Origin: Bacteroidales bacterium UBA3543
Lineage (GTDB): Bacteria > Bacteroidota > Bacteroidia > Bacteroidales > UBA932
NCBI GenBank assembly: GCA_002376715.1
Contig: DFOK01000084.1
Span: 1 to 12,649 of the forward strand
Reading direction: 5' to 3'
Length of the DNA stretch: 12,649 nucleotides
Shown in pieces: positions 1 through 6,631 of this stretch (its first letter is position 1; each line of letters begins with the position of its first letter). Both the position numbers and the translations under genes were made by a program. Below the pieces are notes generated by a model, which was not told the DNA's origin, did no database searches, and worked only from the letters and a program-made list of their open reading frames with translations.

Positions 1-179
1 ACCGGTGTACCTGCCTTGACGACGTCCCCCTCCTTAACCAGCATTTTCGGGGTAAGATTCCGAAAATCAGTGGGTTTGAGGGCGACAACATCAGGAACAA
101 CTGTCATGGATATTTTGCGAAGGGCTGCCCCTTTTACAGGCAAATCCAACCCCTTCTTCAATCTGATTTGTTCTGACAT
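1..179 (-). CDS. nqrA: Na+-translocating NADH:quinone reductase subunit A, N-terminal part (left edge)
   Basis: NqrA is the peripheral cytoplasmic subunit of the sodium-pumping NADH:ubiquinone/menaquinone oxidoreductase. Only the first 59 codons are inside the window; the gene continues off the left edge. The visible protein starts MSEQIRLKKGLDLPVKG and continues with PDVVALKPTDF, LTPKMLV and KEGDVVKAGTPV. This is the typical NqrA amino end, whose glycine-rich segment resembles a biotinyl/lipoyl-type fold. The start is the ATG at 179-177, and a -7 box lies about 50 bases upstream at 238-231. NqrA is normally the first gene of nqrABCDEF, so the rest of the operon is expected to the left (inference). 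It is divergent from uvrD. I am confident of the family from the N-terminus alone, but nothing can be said about the rest of the gene. Confidence 0.9.
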   Translation of the reverse strand, partial: MSEQIRLKKGLDLPVKGAALRKISMTVVPDVVALKPTDFRNLTPKMLVKEGDVVKAGTP

Positions 180-230
180 TATTTAGTTTAGATTATTGAT
201 TTAACACTTAAGTAATTACGTGTATGGCTG

Positions 231-238
231 CAAAGATA
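231..238 (-). promoter_or_regulatory. Bacteroidota -7 box for nqrA
   Basis: Read on the minus strand this is TATCTTTG, an exact match to the Bacteroidota primary-sigma -7 consensus TAnnTTTG. It would put the transcript start near 224 and give a leader of about 45 bases before the nqrA ATG. No TTTG is found 19-21 bases further upstream, so the -33 element is poor or absent. Confidence 0.6.
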
Positions 239-262
239 TGTATAAAAATCAAGATTATATCC

Positions 263-293
263 TTTGAAATACAAATTCTCAGGCTTATTTTTG
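263..293 (+). promoter_or_regulatory. Bacteroidota sigma promoter for uvrD (-33 and -7)
   Basis: TTTG at 263-266 and TATTTTTG at 286-293 are separated by 19 bases. This fits the Bacteroidota consensus TTTG-N19-21-TAnnTTTG exactly. The predicted transcript start near 300 lies only about 12 bases before the ATG at 312. The match also rules out the upstream in-frame TTG at 264 as a start codon, because that codon lies in the -33 box. Confidence 0.78.
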
Positions 294-311
294 CACAATC
301 ATCGATTCATT

Positions 312-2675
312 ATGAAAGGGCAGACAGAACAGATTTTTAAAGAATTGAATCCGGCACAAAGGGAGGCCGTAAGCAATATAGAAGGACCTTCACTTATTGT
401 TGCAGGCGCAGGATCCGGTAAAACCAGGGTGCTTACCTGCAGGATAGCTAATATCCTGGCTCACGGACACAATCCTTCTCGGGTACTCGCATTGACATTC
501 ACCAAAAAGGCTGCCGGTGAAATGAAGGAACGAATTGCCTCGATTGTGGGCGAAAGAAGCGCCGGAAGACTCTGGATGGGAACCTTTCACGCAATATTCA
601 TAAGATTTCTCAGGGAATATCATCAGGAACTCGGTTATCCGCGCGAATTCACCATATACGACAAAAATGACTCTAAAAATGCTATAAGACAGTGCATTAA
701 AGAACTTCAACTCGATGACAAAATCTATAAACCGGGGCAGATCCAATCCAGGATTTCTCTTGCAAAAAACAACCTCATAACGGTCAGCGGTTATTATGCA
801 GATGCAGCTCTGATGGAGGCTGATGCCATCTCGAGAAGAAGCCGTATCGCCGAGATATACGAACTTTACGTCAATAAGTGCAAAACTGCGGGAGCAATGG
901 ATTTTGATGATATTCTCCTCAACACCAACATCCTGCTGAAAAATTTCCCGGAAGCTAAAGATGCAATCGCCGCGAAATTCGACTACATACTGGTGGACGA
1001 ATATCAGGACACCAACCATGCGCAGTACATCATACTCAAAAAACTTGCAGAGCCCCACGGAAATATCTGCGTGGTGGGAGATGATTCTCAGAGTATCTAC
1101 GGATTCCGCGGAGCGAGAATAGAAAACATTCTCAAGTTCAAAAAAGACTACCCCGATGCAGCGGAGTACAAACTCGAACAGAACTACCGTTCCACGAAGA
1201 CCATAGTCAGGGCGGCCAACAGCGTGATAGACAATAATAGCAACCGCCTTAGAAAAGAGTGCTTTTCGGATGGAGAGGTAGGGGAAAAAATCGGTGTCAT
1301 CAAGGCATTCACCGAGCAGGAAGAGGCTTACCTCACCGCATCCTCCATCATCAGCCGCATTTTTGCCGACAAAGCTCAGTACAGCGATTTTGCCATCCTT
1401 TATCGCACAAATGCCCAATCCAGGGCACTGGAGGAAGCTCTTCGCAAGAGGAACCTCCCCTACCGCATCTATTCCGGCCAATCCTTTTACGATCGCGCTG
1501 AGGTGAAGGATATGATGGCTTACTTTCGTTTGACGGTGAACAGGCGTGATGACGAGGCCTTCCGCAGAATAATCAATGTTCCCGCGCGCGGAATTGGAAA
1601 TACCTCTCTCGCCCGCTTAGCGGCTGCTGCCTTAGAAGCCGGCTCTTCACTTTACGAAGCCATATTTCTCCCTCCGGAAAAGCTTCTCGAAGTGGGACTC
1701 AAACCGACAGCGGTAAATAAATTCCTAAACTTCGCCGCTCTGATAGAGCCCATTCACCAGGAGTGGAGTACCACAGACGCCTTCACCATAGCACAGCGTA
1801 TCGGCAATGATTCCGGCTACCTGGCTTCACTCAAGAACGACAATTCCCCCGAGGGAGTCTCCAAATTTGAGAATATTGAGGAACTTTACAACAGCATCAA
1901 GAGTTTCGTGGAAGAAGAGAAGGAGACAAGAGCGATGGAGAGCGATTTACCGGAAGGGGAGATAATCATCACCCTGAACGACTATATCGAAAATATTTCG
2001 CTGATGTCGGAGATAGATCGTGAAGATGAGGAGATGGAGGAGTCGGAGGTTGTAAACAAGATTACCTTAATGACGGTGCACTCATCCAAGGGATTGGAGT
2101 TTCCTTATGTATACATAGCGGGTATGGAGGAGAACCTCTTCCCTACCGCGGGCCTGATTGGTGGTGACGTTGACATTGAAGAGGAGCGTCGTCTCTTCTA
2201 TGTGGCTCTTACCAGGGCTCAAAAGTGCGCCACTATCAGTTTTGCACGAAATAGGATGCACTGGGGCAATCAGGTGAGCAATAAGGTCAGCCGCTTCGTC
2301 AGAGAAATCGACAGCAGATGTCTTGAGATGCCGATCGATGAGCAACCACGCACTCTATACACTAGAGAGGACTTTGTCACGACTTCCGGTCGGAACGTTA
2401 AACGCGAAAGCGAACAGAGTACCTCTTCCAGCCTTCGCAGATACGAGATATCCAAATCTTTCAGCCGTGAAAGCAAACATACACCTTCTTCAGGATTTCA
2501 GCCCTCGCCCATATATGATCTCGAAGTCGGACAGCGGGTTGAGCACGCCATTTTCGGCTTCGGTACCATCATTTCCCTTGACGGTAATGACGCCAATGCC
2601 AAAGCGATTGTCAAGTTTGATGACTCCGGAGAGAAAACTCTTCTGCTTAAATTTGCAAAGCTTCGAATAGTCTGA
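312..2675 (+). CDS. uvrD: ATP-dependent 3'-5' DNA helicase, UvrD/PcrA type (SF1A)
   Basis: This is a DNA-unwinding motor for nucleotide-excision and mismatch repair and for clearing replication-transcription conflicts. It has 787 residues, within the usual UvrD/PcrA range. The SF1A helicase motifs appear in order: Walker A GAGSGKT (32-38), motif Ia LTFTKKAAGEM, Walker B DEYQD (229-233), motif III GDDSQSIYGFRGA (256-268), motif IV LEQNYRS (288-294), motif V TVHSSKGLEFP (588-598) and motif VI EERRLFYVALTRA (624-636). The last 50 or so residues, with VGQRVEHAIFGFGTI and KFDDSGEKTLL, form the Tudor-like tail seen in PcrA/UvrD proteins that bind RNA polymerase. A serine-rich, low-complexity linker precedes the tail. 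The ATG at 312 is chosen over an upstream in-frame TTG at 264 because that codon lies in the promoter, and because the MKGQTEQIFKELNPAQREAV start is family-typical. It appears to be a single-gene unit. The symbol pcrA would be equally acceptable. Confidence 0.95.
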   Translation: MKGQTEQIFKELNPAQREAVSNIEGPSLIVAGAGSGKTRVLTCRIANILAHGHNPSRVLALTFTKKAAGEMKERIASIVGERSAGRLWMGTFHAIFIRFLREYHQELGYPREFTIYDKNDSKNAIRQCIKELQLDDKIYKPGQIQSRISLAKNNLITVSGYYADAALMEADAISRRSRIAEIYELYVNKCKTAGAMDFDDILLNTNILLKNFPEAKDAIAAKFDYILVDEYQDTNHAQYIILKKLAEPHGNICVVGDDSQSIYGFRGARIENILKFKKDYPDAAEYKLEQNYRSTKTIVRAANSVIDNNSNRLRKECFSDGEVGEKIGVIKAFTEQEEAYLTASSIISRIFADKAQYSDFAILYRTNAQSRALEEALRKRNLPYRIYSGQSFYDRAEVKDMMAYFRLTVNRRDDEAFRRIINVPARGIGNTSLARLAAAALEAGSSLYEAIFLPPEKLLEVGLKPTAVNKFLNFAALIEPIHQEWSTTDAFTIAQRIGNDSGYLASLKNDNSPEGVSKFENIEELYNSIKSFVEEEKETRAMESDLPEGEIIITLNDYIENISLMSEIDREDEEMEESEVVNKITLMTVHSSKGLEFPYVYIAGMEENLFPTAGLIGGDVDIEEERRLFYVALTRAQKCATISFARNRMHWGNQVSNKVSRFVREIDSRCLEMPIDEQPRTLYTREDFVTTSGRNVKRESEQSTSSSLRRYEISKSFSRESKHTPSSGFQPSPIYDLEVGQRVEHAIFGFGTIISLDGNDANAKAIVKFDDSGEKTLLLKFAKLRIV

Positions 2676-2693
2676 TTTTTTCTAAATTTCGTC

Positions 2694-2712
2694 AAATATT
2701 GAATATTTTTTT
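2694..2712 (+). terminator. Weak AT-rich hairpin with T-run after uvrD (possible terminator)
   Basis: AAATATT-G-AATATTT (2694-2708) is a perfect inverted repeat, 18 bases after the uvrD stop. It runs into a T-tract (2706-2712). The RNA could fold as a five-pair A-U stem with a five-base loop. Such a stem is weak, so this may instead be a protein-binding palindrome just upstream of the sigma-54 box. Confidence 0.3.
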
Positions 2713-2716
2713 ATGT

Positions 2717-2733
2717 TTGGCACACACATTGCA
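2717..2733 (+). promoter_or_regulatory. Putative sigma-54 (RpoN) promoter, -24/-12 type
   Basis: The sequence TTGGCAC-ACACA-TTGCA matches the RpoN consensus TGGCAC-N5-TTGCW at every defined position. GG is at 2719-2720 and GC at 2731-2732, with the obligatory 10 bases between them. The predicted transcript start is near 2743-2745, which leaves a leader of about 150 bases before the metallophosphoesterase ATG. Sigma-54 promoters need an enhancer-binding AAA+ activator, usually bound 80-150 bp upstream. That would place its site in the 3' end of uvrD. No activator gene is in this window. The match is strong, but there is no functional evidence. Confidence 0.6.
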
Positions 2734-2757
2734 TATTGTTATGTCGAAGTTTTTCAT

Positions 2758-2777
2758 AGTTTAAGTTTAGGTTAAGT
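2758..2777 (+). repeat. Short tandem repeats in the leader (AGTTTA / TTAAGT)
   Basis: Two adjacent AGTTTA units (2758-2763 and 2764-2769) are followed by the degenerate unit GGTTAA. In another register, TTAAGT occurs at 2761-2766 and 2772-2777, 11 bases apart, which is about one helical turn. They lie between the predicted sigma-54 transcript start and the large hairpin. They could be a binding site or simply AT-rich drift. Confidence 0.35.
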
Positions 2778-2778
2778 A

Positions 2779-2816
2779 ATGCGGCTTGTTTCCAATCTGA
2801 CGGAGATGAGCCGCAT
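2779..2816 (+). ncRNA. 15-bp stem-loop in the metallophosphoesterase leader, or small RNA
   Basis: Bases 2779-2793 pair with 2802-2816 around an eight-base loop (2794-2801). Twelve pairs are Watson-Crick, including a GC-rich base, and three (2787/2808, 2788/2807, 2790/2805) are G-U if read as plus-strand RNA. On the opposite strand those three become A-C mismatches, so the fold favours a plus-strand transcript. It starts about 35 bases after the predicted sigma-54 transcript start. There is no strong U-tract after it (GAATTTTATAG), so it looks more like a leader structure than a clean terminator. I do not recognise it as a known RNA family. Confidence 0.45.
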
Positions 2817-2858
2817 GAATTTTATAGCGACCCTCTCACTATTCTGACATATTATGCT

Positions 2859-2866
2859 TAATTTTG
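2859..2866 (+). promoter_or_regulatory. Bacteroidota -7 box for the metallophosphoesterase gene
   Basis: TAATTTTG matches TAnnTTTG and would start transcription near 2873, about 20 bases before the ATG at 2894. No TTTG is present 19-21 bases upstream. With the sigma-54 site at 2717-2733, the gene may have two promoters. The in-frame TTG at 2864 lies inside this box and is therefore unlikely to be a start codon. Confidence 0.5.
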
Positions 2867-2893
2867 AAATTCAAACAGACAAACTATTTAATT

Positions 2894-4177
2894 ATGAATT
2901 TCAAAATGGCCATCTGGCGGAATCTGGTTGCTTCAATACTCGCAATTGCCGCATCTTTAACCCTTACCGCGCAGCCAAAAGGCCTCTTTTCCATAGTCAC
3001 ATGCCCGGCAGAAAACACCTCAAAGGCTATGAACATCAGCTGGGGAGCAGATACCACAATCACTGAGTGTTCGATAGAATATACCCTTACGCGAGATACA
3101 CAGTGGAAAAAATCCCGCACAATGATGGGCACAAGTCATTTGTGTACGGTGTTTGACAAGGTCTATTCCAAAAAAGCTGACGGTACCGACTTTTATGAAG
3201 ATGCGGTTTTCCTCAAGTATGAAGCAGCCCTCAAAGACCTGAAGCCCCGTCGTGAATACCAATATCGCATTGTCAGCGACCGCTGCACCAGCGACGTTTA
3301 TAAATTCAGAACCTCCGGCCGTAACCGCTGGAGTGCCTGCATCATTGCGGACTATCATGTCTATCCTCCGCTCCGCGAGCGTCTGGACAATGCAATGGCA
3401 ATGATGCATAAAGTGCAGGAATATGACTCCGGATTTGACTGGGTACTCCATTTGGGTGACATTACCGCCTGGGGAGGCAGTTACTCCTTCTGGCAGGAGA
3501 TGTATGAAGAGGAGCATTTTAAGAATTATATGTGGGCAGGTGTAAACGGCAACCATGACAATATGTCACGCGGCTATATCAAGAACACCAACGAATATTT
3601 CAAAGAGGCCAATTTCTATCCCCGCAACGGCTACAAAGGAGAAGAGGGTGTATGCTACTGGTTTTACTGGGGTGATGCTCTCTTTATAATGCTCAATAAT
3701 GAAAGCATGAAAGATGACGAAGGTCTGAGAGCTGCTCAGGAATGGGTTAGCGATGTTGTAAAAAATAATCCTGCAAGATACCGGGTGGTTTGTGAACATT
3801 ACCAGTGGTTCTTCGGTGACAGTGGCAAAACATCGCAATACGGCAGATGGAGTGATCTGTTTGACGAACTTGGCATAGACCTGGCTCTGGCAGGCAATAA
3901 CCATATCTATGTGCGCACCAATGCCATTTATCAGGGGAAAGAGAGCGACGGTAGAAAAGGCACTGTCTATATCCAGGCTCCCTCCTCGGACAATGAGCGC
4001 GGCGTTCCCACTCCCAATCCGATGACGGAGAATTTGGACAAAATCCGTTTCCGCTGGAGCGAGGGCGAAAAGACCGTCGGAGCCATCCACCTCGATGTAA
4101 ACAAAAGGAGGATGGTACTCACCCTTCTCGATCGCTACGGCAACATTCTCGACCAAGCAGAAGTAAAATCAAAATAA
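2894..4177 (+). CDS. Exported metallophosphoesterase with N-terminal FN3-like domain (purple acid phosphatase-like)
   Basis: This is a predicted secreted or periplasmic phosphatase of the calcineurin-like superfamily, 427 residues from this start. Residues 1 to about 26 are a Sec signal peptide: basic start, hydrophobic core with LVASILAIAASLTL, then TAQ before the mature chain. Residues of about 30-140 form a beta-rich domain ending LKPRREYQYRI...YKFRTS, as in the fibronectin-like domain of purple acid phosphatases. Metal-site motifs follow: DYH (153-155), LGDI (187-190), GNHD (219-222), EH (301-302) and GNNH (334-337). The last is normally GHxH, so one metal-ligand histidine is replaced by asparagine. 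The substrate cannot be told from sequence. The ATG at 2894 fits the -7 box; an ATG at 2906 would also leave a usable signal peptide. The gene ends 10 bp from the oppositely oriented rsmF-like gene. Confidence 0.85.
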   Translation: MNFKMAIWRNLVASILAIAASLTLTAQPKGLFSIVTCPAENTSKAMNISWGADTTITECSIEYTLTRDTQWKKSRTMMGTSHLCTVFDKVYSKKADGTDFYEDAVFLKYEAALKDLKPRREYQYRIVSDRCTSDVYKFRTSGRNRWSACIIADYHVYPPLRERLDNAMAMMHKVQEYDSGFDWVLHLGDITAWGGSYSFWQEMYEEEHFKNYMWAGVNGNHDNMSRGYIKNTNEYFKEANFYPRNGYKGEEGVCYWFYWGDALFIMLNNESMKDDEGLRAAQEWVSDVVKNNPARYRVVCEHYQWFFGDSGKTSQYGRWSDLFDELGIDLALAGNNHIYVRTNAIYQGKESDGRKGTVYIQAPSSDNERGVPTPNPMTENLDKIRFRWSEGEKTVGAIHLDVNKRRMVLTLLDRYGNILDQAEVKSK

Positions 4178-4187
4178 GCGACACCTA

Positions 4188-5510
4188 TTAGGGTTTCATC
4201 CTTATCCTGCGGGAAAGAGGATGAAGATTGTTGGAACGGCGGCCGAGATTTTTGACAAAGCCCAGAGGGGCACCTTCAAAAGAGACCAACAGATAGCCCA
4301 AGGGGATTTCAGCACCAAATACGATATTGTCTCTGGAGAGAAATTTCAGGGCATCCTCCGGAGAGAGTTCCACTGTGTGAAAAGCCTTTTTATCCACAAT
4401 CATGGAAAGCGCCAGATCGGCCTCCGGAATCATGTCACGCCCTTTCTGCATGGCAACGGCCACTCCGGAACGAATCACTCTGAGGGAAGACTCCAGTATC
4501 CTGATATCTGCTGCAAGAGCCGTCGGAAACGCCCTCCACAAATCTCCTTTTTTAGAAAATGTAAATTGTCCCTCAACCTGTGATATATATTGCGCACAGG
4601 CCGGCATCTGATTCTTTTTATTTTCCGAAGTCCCGACAGATGGAGAATAGTCACCGTTTTTACGCAATAAGGCTATGAAAAATCCCTCCCCTCTCTCTTC
4701 TCCGGGGAGGAACCGGCGTTGCTCAATGAGTTCGGCACCAAGCTCCGATACTATCCAAGCCACATTTTCATCATTTTCGAGAGTATTGAACGTACAGGTG
4801 GAATAGATGAAAAAACCGCCCTCGCGAAGAGCAGGCCAGATATCCGAAACTATTCTTCTCTGCCTGGAGGCACAGAGACGGACATTATCCAGAGACCACT
4901 CACTCACAGCATCAGAGTCCTTGCGGAACATTCCCTCTCCCGAACAGGGAGCATCCACCACGACAATATCAAAAAACGCATCCAAAGAGGAAAAATCCGC
5001 GGGATCGTTGTTTGAAACCACGACGTTCGGATATCCCCATTTTGCCACATTCTCAGCCAGGATTGAAGCCCTGCTGCGAATCACTTCATTTGAAAGCAAA
5101 ATATCGTTGGGACCGATAATCGAGAGAATATGGGTACTCTTGCCTCCGGGAGCTGCACAGAGATCGAGAATACGAAGTCCCGGCCTACCGGCCAACAACT
5201 GCCTCATCGCCCGTTCCAGCAGCACACCGGCGTACATTGAAGAAGCCTCCTGAACATAATAATATCCGGCGTGAAACAGGGGATCCAATGTAAATGAAGG
5301 TCTGTTTTCGAGATATAATCCTTCCGGACACCACGGCACAACACCGTCAACATCGTCGGAAAAATGCTCTGCAAGCTTTTCGGCACTTATTTTTGCGGGA
5401 TTTGCACGGACTGAGAGTGAAGGCTCGCCGGAAAGAGCGGAGATGAGACGACGGGCGCGTTCCTCTCCGAAATGTGTTTCGAGGCTATGGATAAAATCAA
5501 CGGGGAACAT
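4188..5510 (-). CDS. rsmF: rRNA cytosine-C5 methyltransferase, RsmF/NOL1-NOP2-Sun family
   Basis: This SAM-dependent enzyme methylates C5 of a cytosine in 16S rRNA. It has 440 residues and three parts. An N-terminal RNA-binding segment contains SVRANPAK. A Rossmann methyltransferase core has the SAM motif DLCAAPGGKS (116-125), DAPCSGEGMF (motif IV, Cys189) and STCTFN (motif VI, Cys239). Cys239 is the expected nucleophile and Cys189 the residue that releases the product. The C-terminal region from about residue 320 (LWRAFP...LGFVKNLGRRSNN) is the PUA-like extension that separates RsmF from RsmB. The ATG at 5510 is chosen because the protein then begins MFPVDFIHSLE as homologues do. An in-frame GTG at 5540 would only lengthen the overlap with the upstream gene. 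The start overlaps the SRPBCC gene by 14 bases, so translational coupling is likely. It is the last gene of the pyrE operon. The exact target base is inferred from family only. Confidence 0.9.
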   Translation of the reverse strand: MFPVDFIHSLETHFGEERARRLISALSGEPSLSVRANPAKISAEKLAEHFSDDVDGVVPWCPEGLYLENRPSFTLDPLFHAGYYYVQEASSMYAGVLLERAMRQLLAGRPGLRILDLCAAPGGKSTHILSIIGPNDILLSNEVIRSRASILAENVAKWGYPNVVVSNNDPADFSSLDAFFDIVVVDAPCSGEGMFRKDSDAVSEWSLDNVRLCASRQRRIVSDIWPALREGGFFIYSTCTFNTLENDENVAWIVSELGAELIEQRRFLPGEERGEGFFIALLRKNGDYSPSVGTSENKKNQMPACAQYISQVEGQFTFSKKGDLWRAFPTALAADIRILESSLRVIRSGVAVAMQKGRDMIPEADLALSMIVDKKAFHTVELSPEDALKFLSRDNIVFGAEIPLGYLLVSFEGAPLGFVKNLGRRSNNLHPLSRRIRMKP

Positions 5511-5940
5511 CGAAAGAGGAGAATCCCTCCGGCATCTCACCGCTTGCAGCTTTTGCTATGCCGTCTGTAAGTTTGTCAACAAGATCGTGTAGTCTGCTCC
5601 CGATAAACATTTTCATCATAGTGTTGAGCTCTGCACGGAGCTCAATATGGAAGTAGGTGCGGTTGTCGTCCATTGGATCCATTATCATAGAGAAAAGAAA
5701 AGGGAATGGAGCCTGCCCATCCTGCTCGAAATCTATTCTCGAAAAAGGAGTCCTTCGGTGGACCCTCATTCCTATGTCAAAACCCTGCACCTTTGCCGAA
5801 ATAGTATCGGCATCGGCAGTCACCATCTCCTTTTTGTCTTCCGGAATGGCAGCCACAAGGTTGCGTAGATCGGAAAAAGTAGTATAGATCGAATAGGAAG
5901 GCCTATCGATTATTACTGTTTTGCCACAAATTTCTTCCAT
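5497..5940 (-). CDS. SRPBCC/START-like domain protein, function unknown
   Basis: This small soluble protein of 147 residues has no signal peptide or membrane segment. The pattern looks like a START-like (SRPBCC) helix-grip fold: a first strand VIIDRPSYSIYTTFSDLRN, central strands with ISAKVQGFDIGMRVH and FSRIDFEQDG, then YFHIELRAELNTMMKMFI and a long C-terminal helix (LHDLVDKLTDGIAKAAS). The family binds hydrophobic ligands in a cavity, but nothing here indicates which one. The gene lies between pyrE (4-base gap) and the rsmF-like gene (14-base overlap), so all three are almost certainly co-transcribed. I recall a similar protein next to pyrE in other Bacteroidales, so the link may be conserved, but it does not give a function. 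Domain assignment is by eye and moderately sure; the gene itself is well supported by its packing. Confidence 0.78.
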   Translation of the reverse strand: MEEICGKTVIIDRPSYSIYTTFSDLRNLVAAIPEDKKEMVTADADTISAKVQGFDIGMRVHRRTPFSRIDFEQDGQAPFPFLFSMIMDPMDDNRTYFHIELRAELNTMMKMFIGSRLHDLVDKLTDGIAKAASGEMPEGFSSFDVPR

Positions 5941-5944
5941 AATA

Positions 5945-6580
5945 CTATCTACCCCAGGTATCGGGCTTGAATCTCCACTCGGCGAGTACCTCGAGATCTT
6001 CCTTCTTTATATAACCAGATGCAACCGCCTCTTCGAGGAGTGCATCATAATTGGAGAGGGTGTGCAATATCACATTAGCATCCTCAAATGCTTCGCGCGT
6101 CCGGTGGAAATTATATGAGAATATGGCTACAATGCCCTCAACAAATCCACCCTCTTTTGCAATACATTCCGCAGCTGAAAGAGAACTCATACCGGTGGAA
6201 ATAAGATCCTCAACGACAACCACATTGGCTCCATTGGGAAGATCGCCCTCTATGCGTGCTCCGGTACCGTGATCCTTAGCCTTGGGTCTGATATAGATGA
6301 AAGGCAATCCTAAAGCATGCGCTACCAGAGCGCCGTATGCAATGGCACCCGTTGCCACGCCGGCAATAATATCCACATCACTGAAATGCCCTTTAATGAC
6401 CTCTACCAAATATCCGCATATCTCAGTACGTCTTTCCGGATAGGAGAGAATTTTGCGATTGTCACAATAAATGGGTGATTTCCAACCTGATGCCCAAGTA
6501 AAAGGCTCATCGGGCCTCAACTGTACCGCCTTAATTTCGAGTAGGTGGCGGGCAACTATTTTTTCAATATTTTCAATCAT
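5945..6580 (-). CDS. pyrE: Orotate phosphoribosyltransferase
   Basis: PyrE joins orotate to PRPP to make orotidine 5'-monophosphate, the fifth step of de novo pyrimidine synthesis in the cytoplasm. At 211 residues it is the normal length. Diagnostic stretches are FTWASGWKSPIYCDNR (27-42), the GVATGAIAYGALVA loop (74-87), IRPKAKDHGTG with its catalytic-loop lysines (97-107), and the PRPP-binding motif VVVVEDLISTGMS (120-132). The start ATG is at 6580-6578. A -7 box at 6610-6603 predicts a leader of only about 16 bases. It is the first gene of a three-gene operon with the SRPBCC protein and the rRNA methyltransferase. The NUDIX gene is divergent. I see no PyrR-type attenuator in the short leader. 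Confidence 0.96.
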   Translation of the reverse strand: MIENIEKIVARHLLEIKAVQLRPDEPFTWASGWKSPIYCDNRKILSYPERRTEICGYLVEVIKGHFSDVDIIAGVATGAIAYGALVAHALGLPFIYIRPKAKDHGTGARIEGDLPNGANVVVVEDLISTGMSSLSAAECIAKEGGFVEGIVAIFSYNFHRTREAFEDANVILHTLSNYDALLEEAVASGYIKKEDLEVLAEWRFKPDTWGR

Positions 6581-6594
6581 AATCTATTTTGGAT

Positions 6595-6602
6595 TATCTT
6601 TG
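6595..6602 (+). promoter_or_regulatory. Bacteroidota -7 box for the NUDIX gene
   Basis: TATCTTTG matches TAnnTTTG. A three-of-four -33 match, TTTC at 6571-6574, lies 20 bases upstream. The expected transcript start near 6609 gives a leader of about 22 bases before the ATG at 6632. The box directly abuts the pyrE -7 box on the other strand. Confidence 0.62.
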
Positions 6603-6610
6603 CAAAGGTA
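6603..6610 (-). promoter_or_regulatory. Bacteroidota -7 box for the pyrE operon
   Basis: Read on the minus strand this is TACCTTTG, a full match to TAnnTTTG, about 22 bases before the pyrE ATG. No TTTG is present at the right distance for a -33 box. With the neighbouring plus-strand box it forms a 16-bp near-palindrome (6595-6610), with one mismatched pair. Confidence 0.6.
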
Positions 6611-6631
6611 ATAATATTATTCGTTAAAACG

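Noticed and set aside
390..1481. A 363-codon open frame on the minus strand inside uvrD
   Set aside because: It lies wholly antisense to the conserved helicase domain, has no recognisable domain and has no promoter box. It reflects codon bias of the real gene.
2854..3066. A 70-codon plus-strand frame with ATG overlapping the phosphatase start
   Set aside because: It is in a different frame within the signal peptide and FN3-like coding region and resembles no known protein.
3020..3556. A 178-codon minus-strand frame inside the phosphatase gene (also 3566-4156)
   Set aside because: Both are antisense to well-conserved coding sequence with intact motifs, and no family resemblance was seen in either translation.
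6545..6631. A 29-residue N-terminal extension of the NUDIX protein that resembles a membrane helix
   Set aside because: It overlaps the first codons of pyrE and the divergent promoters. The apparent hydrophobicity comes from AT-rich promoter DNA.
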